Both the position numbers and the translations under genes were made by a program. A DNA stretch of 32,213 nt, from contig NZ_PDKC01000030.1 in NCBI RefSeq assembly GCF_004116495.1, positions 1-32,213 of the forward strand, in the 5' to 3' direction. Below, piece after piece: positions 1 through 7,705 of the stretch. Within the stretch, counting starts at the first letter, position 1. Each line of letters starts with the position of its first letter. The stretch is from Arcobacter sp. CECT 8985 (lineage in GTDB: Bacteria > Campylobacterota > Campylobacteria > Campylobacterales > Arcobacteraceae). The notes under the pieces are model-generated. The model was not told where the DNA came from. It was given only the letters and a program-made list of their open reading frames with translations, and made no database searches.

Positions 1-426
1 GTTTTAGACAATTTATTAGAGTGGGTTATAAATGAAGAAAGAAGTAATGATTCTAATATTATAAGATGTTTAATATTAGTCTCTATTTTATTTATTCAAG
101 AACATTATATTTTTGAATTTGATGAGAAATTAAATCCTATAATTCCTAAAATTTTTATAACAGATTCTTTCTCTATCTCTTTTGTTCGCACTTTAGAAAT
201 ACATATTAAAAAACCATTATCTCCTTTAGAAAATAAAGAACCATTAGTTAATATTAGTAATTTAAAAAAAATGTTAAGTTCTCCCGAAGATATAGAAAAT
301 GTTAATAAAAATAAGAATTTAATTAATAAGTTTTGGGATTATTCAATAAATTTTAATTTTAATAAAAATGTTTCTAATAAAGAACTTGATGATATAAATA
401 ATTTTATTAAAACAGGAATTATTTAG
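1..426 (+). CDS. 3' end of an unrecognised protein, truncated by the window edge
   Basis: Frame 1 is open from the first base to a TAG at 424-426, giving the last 141 residues of a protein whose start lies outside the window. The fragment is rich in Asn, Ile, Leu and Lys. It has one hydrophobic stretch near residues 22-33 (CLILVSILFIQE) and no cysteine or nucleotide-binding motif that I recognise. The stop directly abuts the cobQ ATG with no gap, so it is probably co-transcribed with the cobalamin genes. I do not recognise the family. It could be a cobalamin-related or unrelated upstream operon member. Confidence 0.7.
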   Translation, partial: VLDNLLEWVINEERSNDSNIIRCLILVSILFIQEHYIFEFDEKLNPIIPKIFITDSFSISFVRTLEIHIKKPLSPLENKEPLVNISNLKKMLSSPEDIENVNKNKNLINKFWDYSINFNFNKNVSNKELDDINNFIKTGII

Positions 427-1818
427 ATGAAAAATATATCAATTTTTGGTACAAGTAGTGATGCTGGTAAATCTACTTTAACTTTTGTAATAGGTAAAAT
501 ACTTCAAGAAAAAGGCTATAAAGTTGCCCCTTTTAAAGCTCAAAATGTTTCAAATAACTCAAAAGTTTGTGATGATGGAAGTGAAATAGCAATTGCTCAA
601 TATTTTCAAAGTGAAGTTTTGGGTGTAAAGACTTCATATCATTTAAATCCTGTACTTTTAAAATCTGGCCGTGGAAGTAGTGCTTCACTTATAGTTGAAG
701 GAAAAGTAGTTACAAATAAAGATGTAAGAGAATATTATAGGGATTTGGATCTTTTAAAACCAGCTGTAAAAAGATGTTATGAGTATTTAGATGATAAGTA
801 TGATTGCATTGTAAGTGAAGGTGCAGGAAGTCCTGTTGAGCTTAATTTGATGGATAAAGACTTATCAAATATCTTTATTGCAGATTATTATAATACAAAG
901 ATTATTTTAGTTGCAGATATAGAAAGAGGTGGTGTTTTTGCTTCAATTTATGGATGTTATAATTTACTACCTAAAAAGTTAAAAGAAAATGTAATTGGTG
1001 TGATTATAAATAAATTTAGAGGAGATAAAACTCTATTTGATGAAGGTGTTAGAATAATACAAGAGGATTTTAAAATTTCAGTTTTAGGAGTTTTAGACTA
1101 TACCCCTTTTAATTTAGGTTTTGAAGATAGTGCAAGTTTACAAAATTTTATTCAAAAAAAAAGCTGTATTAAATTAAAAGTAGGGGTTATTTCATATCCT
1201 ACAATGAGCAATTATAATGATATAGAACCTTTAATTGCAGATGAAGAAGTTTTTGTAGAGTTTGTAAGTTCAAATATTGCTTTAGATAAATTCGATTTAT
1301 TAATACTACCTGGCTCTAAATTAGTTATAAAAGATTTGAAATGGCTAAAACAAACAGGTCTTTTTGAAAATATTCAAAATTTTAGTAAAGATATTTTTGC
1401 CATTTGTGGTGGATATGAGATGATGTTTAAAACTTTAAATGATAAATATGCTTTAGAAAATGAAACTAATATTATTGAAGATGGTTTTTGCTTTATAGAT
1501 GATGAAGTTGTTTTTGAAAAACACAAAATTCTAAAAAAAAGTAGTTATAAATTATTTGGATTTAATGTAAATGGATTTGAAATACATCATGGAGTTTCAA
1601 AAAAATATCCTTTGGAATATGAAAAGAAGAGTTTTAAAGGTACTTTTATTCATGGAATATTTGATAATGATGAGTTTAGAACTGATTATTTTAAATCTAT
1701 TAATAGTGAGTATAAGGGGTTTGATTTTAAATTCTATAAGAAAAATAAAGTTGATGAATTTGTAAATAAGATGAAAAGTCAACTTGATGTAGGAAGGATA
1801 CTTCAAAGTGTTTTATAG
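427..1818 (+). CDS. cobQ: Cobyric acid synthase (glutamine-hydrolysing)
   Basis: CobQ amidates the b, d, e and g side chains of adenosylcobyrinic acid a,c-diamide, using ATP and glutamine, to make adenosylcobyric acid. The 463-aa protein is close to the usual family length. Residues 1-230 form the dethiobiotin-synthetase-like ATPase domain with P-loop GTSSDAGKST (8-17) and the family motif EGAGSPVELNL (131-141). Residues 250-440 form the class I glutamine amidotransferase domain, with nucleophile Cys327 in FAICGGYEMM, the GFEIHHG motif near 383-389 and catalytic His409 in FIHGIFDND. The ATG follows the previous stop without a gap, and AGGA lies about 9 nt upstream. It overlaps the next gene, cbiB, by 11 nt. 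No cobalamin riboswitch can sit directly upstream because that sequence is coding. Confidence 0.95.
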   Translation: MKNISIFGTSSDAGKSTLTFVIGKILQEKGYKVAPFKAQNVSNNSKVCDDGSEIAIAQYFQSEVLGVKTSYHLNPVLLKSGRGSSASLIVEGKVVTNKDVREYYRDLDLLKPAVKRCYEYLDDKYDCIVSEGAGSPVELNLMDKDLSNIFIADYYNTKIILVADIERGGVFASIYGCYNLLPKKLKENVIGVIINKFRGDKTLFDEGVRIIQEDFKISVLGVLDYTPFNLGFEDSASLQNFIQKKSCIKLKVGVISYPTMSNYNDIEPLIADEEVFVEFVSSNIALDKFDLLILPGSKLVIKDLKWLKQTGLFENIQNFSKDIFAICGGYEMMFKTLNDKYALENETNIIEDGFCFIDDEVVFEKHKILKKSSYKLFGFNVNGFEIHHGVSKKYPLEYEKKSFKGTFIHGIFDNDEFRTDYFKSINSEYKGFDFKFYKKNKVDEFVNKMKSQLDVGRILQSVL

Positions 1819-2698
1819 TGTTGCCCTAATAGCTTTTTTACTTGATAAATTTTTTGGTGAATTTGAAAAACTAAATTTAAACCACCCAATAATATATATT
1901 GGTAATTTGATTAAATTTTTTGAAAGTAAATTTTATAAAGATTCAATTTTTCAAGGATTTTTATTAACTTCATTTACTTTAAGTGTAGTTTTCGTAGTAG
2001 TTTTTTGTATTAGTTTTATCGAAAGTGTTATTATTCAAGGATTCTTAGCTTCTTTTACTCTTTCTTCAAAAATGTTATATGATTGTGTTAAAGATGTAGT
2101 TAAAAGCAAAGATATAAATGAAAAAAGAGAAAAAATATCTTTGCTTGTAAGTAGAGATACTAAAAATATGAGTGATAGTGATATAAATAAAGCAAGTATA
2201 GAAACATATGCAGAAAACTTGAGTGATGGTGTTATTGCCCCACTATTTTATTTGATTTGTTTTGGTCTTATTGGAGGATATTTATATAAAGCTATAAATA
2301 CACTAGATTCAATGGTTGGATATAGAAATAGAAAATATGAAAAATTTGGAAAAGTAAGTGCAAGATTAGACGATGTTGTAAATTATATACCAAGTAGAAT
2401 AACTGCACTTTTAATAGCAATACTTTTTAAGAGTAAAAAATCCTTAAAACAGTTTTATAAGTATGGGAAAAAGCATGAGAGTTTAAATGCAGGACTTCCT
2501 ATTGCATCTATGGCTTTGGCTATTAATGTTAAATTAGGTGGAGCAACATCATATTTTGGAAAAATAAAACAAAAGCCATATTTTGGCGAAGGAAAAGAAA
2601 AGATTAAAAATAGTGATGTATTTAAAGCACTTAGTTTAAAAACATCACTTGATATATTTATAATTGTACTATTGGGAGTATTATATGTCATATATTAA
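1808..2698 (+). CDS. cbiB: Adenosylcobinamide-phosphate synthase, CbiB/CobD family
   Basis: This integral membrane protein joins adenosylcobyric acid to (R)-1-amino-2-propanol or its phosphate, giving adenosylcobinamide (phosphate). The 296-aa sequence shows the family blocks in order: LLDKFFGEF and HPIIYIGNLI at the N-terminus, ETYAENLSDGVIAPLFY near residues 130-146, NTLDSMVGYRNRKYEKFG near 162-180, and ARLDDVVNYIPSRITALL just after. Hydrophobic segments lie near residues 49-85, 145-160, 195-205 and 278-296. It starts with GTG at 1808, inside the 3' end of cobQ, with AGGAAGGA about 9 nt upstream. The 11-nt overlap with cobQ and the substrate hand-off from CobQ to CbiB indicate translational coupling. 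The gene is called cobD or cbiB depending on naming tradition. Confidence 0.95.
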   Translation: MFYSVALIAFLLDKFFGEFEKLNLNHPIIYIGNLIKFFESKFYKDSIFQGFLLTSFTLSVVFVVVFCISFIESVIIQGFLASFTLSSKMLYDCVKDVVKSKDINEKREKISLLVSRDTKNMSDSDINKASIETYAENLSDGVIAPLFYLICFGLIGGYLYKAINTLDSMVGYRNRKYEKFGKVSARLDDVVNYIPSRITALLIAILFKSKKSLKQFYKYGKKHESLNAGLPIASMALAINVKLGGATSYFGKIKQKPYFGEGKEKIKNSDVFKALSLKTSLDIFIIVLLGVLYVIY

Positions 2699-3107
2699 AT
2701 GGTTTGAAGCTCATGGAAAGAAGCATGCAAAAATTATGCAGAAGTTAAAAGATAAAACTGATGATGAGGTTATAGAGTATTTTAGATTTGAAAATATGGT
2801 AAAAAATGAACCAGAGTTTTGTCCTTTATATGAGAAAAATAAAAAATGCCATGATTATGAAGATTTAAATTGTTATTTATGTGCATGTCCAAATTTTAGA
2901 TTTGATGATGATGGTTTTAAAAAACAAGAAGATAAAACTCTATTTTCTTATTGTAGTATTGATTCAAAAGATGGAAGTCAATTTATAGGTGATACATATA
3001 TTCATCAAAACTGCGCTGGTTGTATAGTTCCCCATAGAGAAAAATATATAAAAAAGAATTTTTCAAGAGATTGGTTTGAAGTAATGAAAAATGTTAAGCA
3101 AGGATAA
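2685..3107 (+). CDS. Small Cys-rich putative metal-binding protein of a cobalamin operon (zf-like type)
   Basis: This soluble 140-aa protein has a striking cysteine pattern: FCPLY, then KKCHDY, then NCYLCACPNF, then YCSI, then NCAGCIVPH. I believe this matches the cysteine-rich small domain family (Pfam zf-like), a probable metal-binding domain of unknown function often found beside cobalamin genes. The link comes from memory of the family. The start chosen is ATG 2685, seven codons inside the longest frame, because GGGAG sits 8 nt upstream. The gene overlaps cbiB by 14 nt and looks coupled to it. Its 3' end overlaps the convergent cprS-like gene by 14 nt. A role in metal handling for corrin synthesis is inference only. 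Confidence 0.75.
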   Translation: MSYIKWFEAHGKKHAKIMQKLKDKTDDEVIEYFRFENMVKNEPEFCPLYEKNKKCHDYEDLNCYLCACPNFRFDDDGFKKQEDKTLFSYCSIDSKDGSQFIGDTYIHQNCAGCIVPHREKYIKKNFSRDWFEVMKNVKQG

Positions 3108-4314
3108 TTGAAAAGTGATTTTTATTATCTTTATGAAAATATTTTAGTTTATATCCATGCATATGAACAATTGTTTTTACAATATAAAGTCCTAATCCAA
3201 ATCCATCTGCTCTTTTCTCTTCTTGTGAAAAAGGCTCTGTATAATAATCCAGCTTATTTTTTAGTTTATCACCTTTTGAAATTACATCAATTCTTTTACA
3301 ATTTGCAATTAAAGTGACTTTTTTATCTTTTGAAAACTTTATACCATTATCAAGTAAATTTTTCAAAGCAACGCTAAATAGACTACTATCAACTTCAAAT
3401 GTAAAATCATTTATTTTTGATGATAAGTTAGAACTATCAATCATCATAATTTCAAGTGCTTTTTGATAGATATTGAAAAAAGAGTTATACTCTTTATATA
3501 AAACAGATGTTTTTGAAGTAATTCTTTCAATTGTTGCTAACTCTTTTATAATATCATCCATTCTTTTAAATGCTTTTTGAAGCATTATTTTACTTTGTTC
3601 ATCTTCAAGAGTTTCAGCAATAAACATAGCTTTAGTAATAGGTGTTTTAAGCTCATGCATCATATTTCGCATAAATAGTTTTTTTGATTCAGTTTGATTT
3701 CTTATCAACGCAATTGCTGTATTGAAGTTTTTTGCGATTTCTCCAATTTCATCATTTGAGTTTGTTTTTATTTTAATATCCAAATTTCCCTTTGAAAATT
3801 TAGTAATCTCTTTATCAAGATATTTAAGTGGAAATAGTTTTCTTTTTAAAATAATATATAAAAATAGAAGTGTACATAAAGATAAAAATAGTACTAGAAT
3901 AATAATTGCAATATTATATTTATTTGAGTGCAAATCTTCTAACATTAGATTATACCCCAACTGTTGGGCATATAAATAATACTCTGACTTATATAAATAT
4001 ATTCTATATGTACCTAAATATGTTCTTTTAAAAAGAAGTTCTTCTCCTTTATTTAAAATTTTCAATTTTGTTTGTCTATTATTAATTAGTTTTACTTTAT
4101 ACTGTTTATAAAGTTGATTTAATTGACTTTTTGATGGTTTTTTATCAAATACTGAAAGAAAATTTTCAGCAATCATCTCATATCTATTTTTTTGTACTAT
4201 TTGATGTCTTTGTTTATCAAGATTAATAAATAGACCAAATGTAATAATAATTGCAATTACTGCAATTGTAAAAACAGTATTAATAAAAGTAGAAATAGAG
4301 ATATGTTTAATCAT
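3094..4314 (-). CDS. cprS: Sensor histidine kinase, CprS/ArsS-like
   Basis: This is an inner-membrane kinase of 406 aa. TM1 is at about residues 9-30, a periplasmic sensor segment at 31-133, TM2 at 134-157 and HAMP at about 158-210. The phosphoacceptor is His220 in MMHELKTPITKA. The N-box is near LKNLLDNGIKFS (318-328) and the G2 box is GFGLGLYIV (371-379). The usual DxGxG box is replaced by VISKGDKL (344-351). The ATG overlaps the regulator's TGA by 4 nt (ATGA), so the pair is translationally coupled. The order htrA-regulator-kinase matches htrA-cprR-cprS of C. jejuni, where CprRS controls envelope and biofilm functions; the symbol rests on that synteny. The 3' end overlaps the convergent Cys-rich gene by 14 nt. 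Confidence 0.85.
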   Translation of the reverse strand: MIKHISISTFINTVFTIAVIAIIITFGLFINLDKQRHQIVQKNRYEMIAENFLSVFDKKPSKSQLNQLYKQYKVKLINNRQTKLKILNKGEELLFKRTYLGTYRIYLYKSEYYLYAQQLGYNLMLEDLHSNKYNIAIIILVLFLSLCTLLFLYIILKRKLFPLKYLDKEITKFSKGNLDIKIKTNSNDEIGEIAKNFNTAIALIRNQTESKKLFMRNMMHELKTPITKAMFIAETLEDEQSKIMLQKAFKRMDDIIKELATIERITSKTSVLYKEYNSFFNIYQKALEIMMIDSSNLSSKINDFTFEVDSSLFSVALKNLLDNGIKFSKDKKVTLIANCKRIDVISKGDKLKNKLDYYTEPFSQEEKRADGFGLGLYIVKTIVHMHGYKLKYFHKDNKNHFSIILA

Positions 4315-5000
4315 ATAAGTTGATACCCAATTCCTCTTACAGATTTTATATATGTTTTACTATCATCAATCTTTGATATTTTATTTCTAATTCTTGAAAT
4401 AATTACATCAATATTTTTAAGGCTACTATCATCTTCTATATGATCACTTGAATAGATAAAATCTTCCCTAGCAACAACTGCTCCATTTCTTTGAATAAGT
4501 AGTTTTAATATGTCAAACTCTGCAAGTGTAAGACTTAAAGTTTGTGATTTAAAAGATATTTGCATATCATCATCTTTTATAAAAAAAGCAGAATTATTTG
4601 TTGTTTGTTCTTCTGGAAGTTGTGCTGCATTTGTACTAGCTGTTCTTTTTAAAATAGCTTTTATTCTTGCTTGTAACTCTCTTGGGTTATATGGTTTAGG
4701 TAGATAATCATCTGCACCTCTTTCTAATCCCATAACTTTATCCAAAATATCATCTCTAGCACTAGATATAATAATAGGAATTTCAGATACGTTTCTAATT
4801 TTAGGAATTAGCTCTAACCCATCAATTTCAGGGAGTGTTAAATCAAGTATTAATAACTCGAAATCTTTTTTCATTTCCAAAGTAGATAGCCCAAGATATG
4901 GGCTATCATAGCTTTCTACTTCAATATCAAATGATTTTAAGTAATTTGTGATGATTTCAGCAAGTTCTAAATCATCTTCAATCATAAGTACCTTAACTAT
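4311..5000 (-). CDS. cprR: OmpR-family response regulator, CprR-like, probable ATA start
   Basis: The protein has a receiver domain followed by a winged-helix DNA-binding domain. Counted from ATG 4985, phosphoacceptor Asp48 lies in LLILDLTLPEIDG, Ser75 is in the switch position and Lys97 is in DYLPKPYNP. The C-terminal domain ends in VRGIGYQLI. Starting at ATG 4985 would remove the first beta strand, since the protein would begin MIEDD. The frame is open upstream to a stop, and the added residues read (M)VKVL before MIEDD, which is normal receiver sequence. No ATG, GTG or TTG exists there, but ATA at 4998-5000 has AAGGA 6 nt upstream. I therefore extend the gene to 5000. If ATA is not used, the gene is 4311-4985. 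It lies 11 nt after the htrA stop and is coupled to cprS. Confidence 0.85.
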   Translation of the reverse strand: MVKVLMIEDDLELAEIITNYLKSFDIEVESYDSPYLGLSTLEMKKDFELLILDLTLPEIDGLELIPKIRNVSEIPIIISSARDDILDKVMGLERGADDYLPKPYNPRELQARIKAILKRTASTNAAQLPEEQTTNNSAFFIKDDDMQISFKSQTLSLTLAEFDILKLLIQRNGAVVAREDFIYSSDHIEDDSSLKNIDVIISRIRNKISKIDDSKTYIKSVRGIGYQLI

Positions 5001-5011
5001 TTTAAATCCTT

Positions 5012-6427
5012 TTATTTAATTACTAATAGAATTGTTTGTCCATATCTATTAACATATACTCTTTTATGTTTGTTATTATATTTTCTTATTGCTTGTTGTA
5101 TGTTTACAAAAGATTTAATTTTTATATCTTCTATTTGTACAATAACATCACCTGGTTGGAAACCAGCTTTTTCTGCTTTTGATTTAGGTTCAACATTTGT
5201 AATTAAAACACCAGAAACATTGCTTCCAATTCTATATTTTTGTATTATATTTGGATCAAGTTCTGCTAGTGCAAGGCCACCTAAGAATTTACCATTATTT
5301 GTAGTAGATACGATAAGACCATTTCTATTTCCTAAAACAATCTCAAATTTGATATTTTTCTTATCTCTTTCTACACTTAATTTTACTTTTTGATTAGGTT
5401 TATAAGAAGCAATGATATTTTGTAAATCAGTTCTATCTCTTACAGATTTACCATTTATTGCATAAATTAAGTCACCTCTTTTTAATCCATATTTTTTAGC
5501 AGGAGTATCAGGAGATACATCTAAAATTAACGCACCTTTTTTATGATTATACACTTTTGTTAAATTTGGATTTAAATCATCAATAACTACACCTAAATAA
5601 CCCCTTGTTACTTTACCATCTTTTATTAGTTTTGTAACAACATTTTTAACCATATTTACTGGAATTGCAAATCCAATACCATTGTTACCACCACTTTTTG
5701 TGATAATTGCACTATTTATACCAATTAAAGCACCTCTACTGTCAACTAATGCACCACCAGAATTCCCTGGGTTAATTGAAGCATCTGTTTGAATGAAGTT
5801 CTCATATCTATTTATACCTACTTTATTTTTATTTAATGCAGATACAATACCTTGAGTTACTGTACTTCCTATACCAAATGGATTACCAAGTGCAAATATT
5901 ACATCGCCAATTTTTAAATTTCTTGAATAACCTAGTTTTATGGCATTAAAGTTATTTCCATTAATTTTAATAACTGCAATATCACTATCTGGATCTTTTC
6001 CTATGACTTTTGCATCATATTCAGTTGGATTATTCCCTATAGTAACGCTAATCTCTTCAGCATTTTCAATCACATGATAGTTAGTAACAATATATCCATC
6101 TTTTGATAAAATTACACCAGAACCTAGTGATCTTTGTATTCTATCTTGTTGGAATTGATTTCCAAATTGATCACCAAAAAACCTTTTAAAAAGTGGATCA
6201 TTAAACATTTGCAATGGAATGTTTGCTGCTTCATTAATGTGTCTTTGAGCAGATATGTTTACGACTGATTTCATCGCATCCTTAATACTTGCATTAAATG
6301 ATAATAGTTGTTCTGCTTTATTTGGTGCAACTCTTTGTACATTTTGTTGCGCCATATTAAAATCAATAGAGTTAGCAAGTAAATTAGTTGCTAATAATGT
6401 AGAAATAATTAAAAATTTTGATTTCAT
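5012..6427 (-). CDS. htrA: Periplasmic serine protease/chaperone, HtrA/DegQ family
   Basis: HtrA degrades and refolds misfolded periplasmic proteins; in relatives it is also secreted. The 471-aa protein has a Sec signal peptide (residues 1-19, ending LLANS), a trypsin-like domain with triad His118 (TNYHVIENA), Asp149 (DPDSDIAVIK) and Ser223 (NPGNSGGALV), and two PDZ domains at about 270-360 and 375-471, each with a substrate-cleft region. Length and architecture fit the Do/DegP family. The ATG at 6427 has AAAAGGA 7 nt upstream. It is first in the apparent htrA-cprR-cprS operon. In C. jejuni, CprR is reported to act at the htrA promoter, and the repeats upstream here are candidate binding sites. 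Confidence 0.95.
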   Translation of the reverse strand: MKSKFLIISTLLATNLLANSIDFNMAQQNVQRVAPNKAEQLLSFNASIKDAMKSVVNISAQRHINEAANIPLQMFNDPLFKRFFGDQFGNQFQQDRIQRSLGSGVILSKDGYIVTNYHVIENAEEISVTIGNNPTEYDAKVIGKDPDSDIAVIKINGNNFNAIKLGYSRNLKIGDVIFALGNPFGIGSTVTQGIVSALNKNKVGINRYENFIQTDASINPGNSGGALVDSRGALIGINSAIITKSGGNNGIGFAIPVNMVKNVVTKLIKDGKVTRGYLGVVIDDLNPNLTKVYNHKKGALILDVSPDTPAKKYGLKRGDLIYAINGKSVRDRTDLQNIIASYKPNQKVKLSVERDKKNIKFEIVLGNRNGLIVSTTNNGKFLGGLALAELDPNIIQKYRIGSNVSGVLITNVEPKSKAEKAGFQPGDVIVQIEDIKIKSFVNIQQAIRKYNNKHKRVYVNRYGQTILLVIK

Positions 6428-6456
6428 ATTAATATCCTTTTTAAATATATATTGAA

Positions 6457-6536
6457 ATTATATGTTTTTATTGTAAACTATTCTACAATAAAAAATTAAC
6501 AAATGGTTAATAAAATAGGCATTTTTAAGGCATTTT
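6457..6536 (-). promoter_or_regulatory. htrA promoter region with three repeat motifs
   Basis: Read on the minus strand, a TATAAT -10 box lies at 6462-6457. Immediately upstream is a perfect 8-bp inverted repeat with an 8-nt spacer (6468-6491: TTATTGTA, spacer, TACAATAA), covering the -35 area. Next comes a 6-bp inverted repeat ATTAAC-aaatg-GTTAAT (6495-6511). Last is a 9-bp direct repeat, AGGCATTTT, at 6517-6525 and 6528-6536. Its 11-bp period is typical of OmpR-family binding sites. No good -35 box is seen, as is common in Campylobacterota. That CprR binds here is inference. Confidence 0.6.
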
Positions 6537-6548
6537 ATATATATTAAA

Positions 6549-7271
6549 CTATTTTAATGCTAATCCTGAACCTATTTTTATATGTGTATATAACTTACCA
6601 ATAATTGTAACTCTGTCACAATCATCTTTGCTATTTAATTTTGGAAATTCTTTATTGTCTGAAATTATATCAACACCTTTTGTTCCTCTAAAATGTAATC
6701 TTTTGATTTGAATTGTATCATCAATATTTACTAAATATATTCCATCAACTTCATAAAACTCTCTTCCATTTGCCATATCAATAATAACCCAATCATTCAT
6801 AGAAATAGTTGGTTCCATACTATCTCCAACTACTTTAAACATCATAAGATTTTCAGGTTTTATATTTGCATCCAAAACAAAAGCTTTACTAACTCTTATT
6901 TTTTTTGTATTTCTCTCTTCTATAACTCCTTCACTACCTGCTCCTACGGCACCATTATAAACTTCAATATTATAACTATCTTCATCAATAGTATTAAAGA
7001 TAAAATTTTCATTATTAGCTTGTATTGTTTGGTATTTTGATATTTTTTGTAAAGTTCTCTCTGAGTTATCAAAAAGTAATTGTTCGGGAATATTTAAAGC
7101 TTCTGCAAGGGCGTAGATGTCACTTATTTTTACATTTGTTCCATTCTCCCATGATTTTATATTTTCATAAGTTGTATTTTTACCTGTAATTTCTTCAACT
7201 TTTTGGGCTAAAGCTCCTTGAGATATGTTTGCTTGCTTTCTATAGAACTTTAGATTACTACTAAATTGCAT
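6549..7271 (-). CDS. Phage-type repressor: XRE helix-turn-helix plus S24 (LexA/CI-like) peptidase
   Basis: This is a transcription repressor of 240 aa from ATG 7271. An N-terminal helix-turn-helix occupies about residues 7-65 (SQGALAQKVEE, then YENIKSWENG). An S24 peptidase domain occupies about residues 105-240, with catalytic Ser151 in VVGDSMEPT and Lys190 in IQIKRLHF. An Ala-Gly pair in AVGAGSEG (111-112) could be an autocleavage site, as in LexA and CI. A TTG one codon earlier is only 2 nt from the AAGGAG ribosome-binding site, so ATG, with 5 nt spacing, is preferred. The gene faces away from the Mor-like gene with shared operators between them. It probably keeps the phage-derived module silent until DNA damage, which is inference from the family. 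Confidence 0.9.
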   Translation of the reverse strand: MQFSSNLKFYRKQANISQGALAQKVEEITGKNTTYENIKSWENGTNVKISDIYALAEALNIPEQLLFDNSERTLQKISKYQTIQANNENFIFNTIDEDSYNIEVYNGAVGAGSEGVIEERNTKKIRVSKAFVLDANIKPENLMMFKVVGDSMEPTISMNDWVIIDMANGREFYEVDGIYLVNIDDTIQIKRLHFRGTKGVDIISDNKEFPKLNSKDDCDRVTIIGKLYTHIKIGSGLALK

Positions 7272-7284
7272 CAATTCTCCTTAT

Positions 7285-7395
7285 TAGTTATTATATTACC
7301 AAAAAAAATAGTAACATAATTTCCATTTAAGAAATCTTTTATAGAAATAATATTACTATAAAAATATAAATTAAATTACTATAACAGTAATTAAA
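7285..7395. promoter_or_regulatory. Divergent operator/promoter region of repressor and activator
   Basis: A 19-bp perfect palindrome, AATTACT-ataac-AGTAATT, lies at 7374-7392, just upstream of the activator gene. Its half-site recurs as ATTACTATA at 7352-7360 and, inverted, as TAGTAAC at 7309-7315. A minus-strand TATAAT for the repressor lies at 7295-7290, so the inverted half-site sits in that promoter's spacer region. A plus-strand TATAAA lies at 7357-7362 and overlaps the second copy. The layout suggests the repressor controls both its own gene and the activator. The assignments are pattern-based. Confidence 0.55.
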
Positions 7396-7417
7396 ATACT
7401 AATTAAAAGAAGAGAAC

Positions 7418-7705
7418 ATGTCAATAAGAGTAAATACATATGAATTGTTAGTTGAAGAACTAGGAGAACAAACTGCTTTTAAAGTTTGTGAAGTATTTGG
7501 TGGTATAGATATAAAAATACCTAAAAAAGCACATAAAACATTTAGAATTAAAGAAATTGTAAAAAGACATATAAATCTTTTACAACAAAAAGATAAAAAA
7601 TGTAAATTTGTGAAATTATTTAGTCAAGAGTTAGAATTAAGCCCTAGAGCTATATATAAAATAATTCAAGACGTGGAAGATGAGATAAGAAAAGATGGAA
7701 AATAA
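7418..7705 (+). CDS. Mor/C-like phage transcription activator (putative)
   Basis: This is a 95-aa basic protein. The N-terminal part, LLVEELGEQTAFKVCEVFGG followed by IDIKIPKK, resembles the Mor/C family of phage Mu, in which a helical dimerisation segment ends in FGG and then a short beta strand. The C-terminal part, KLFSQELELSPRAIYKII, reads as a helix-turn-helix. Mor/C proteins recruit RNA polymerase to middle and late phage promoters, including that of the lysis genes. Here the gene is divergent from the S24 repressor and upstream of fibre and lysis genes, the same logic. AGAAGAG precedes the ATG. The family call is by eye; another small HTH protein is possible. Confidence 0.6.
   Translation: MSIRVNTYELLVEELGEQTAFKVCEVFGGIDIKIPKKAHKTFRIKEIVKRHINLLQQKDKKCKFVKLFSQELELSPRAIYKIIQDVEDEIRKDGK

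Noticed and set aside
360-426. A cobalamin riboswitch in front of cobQ
   Set aside because: The upstream sequence is an open reading frame ending directly at the cobQ ATG and lacks B12-box-like sequence.
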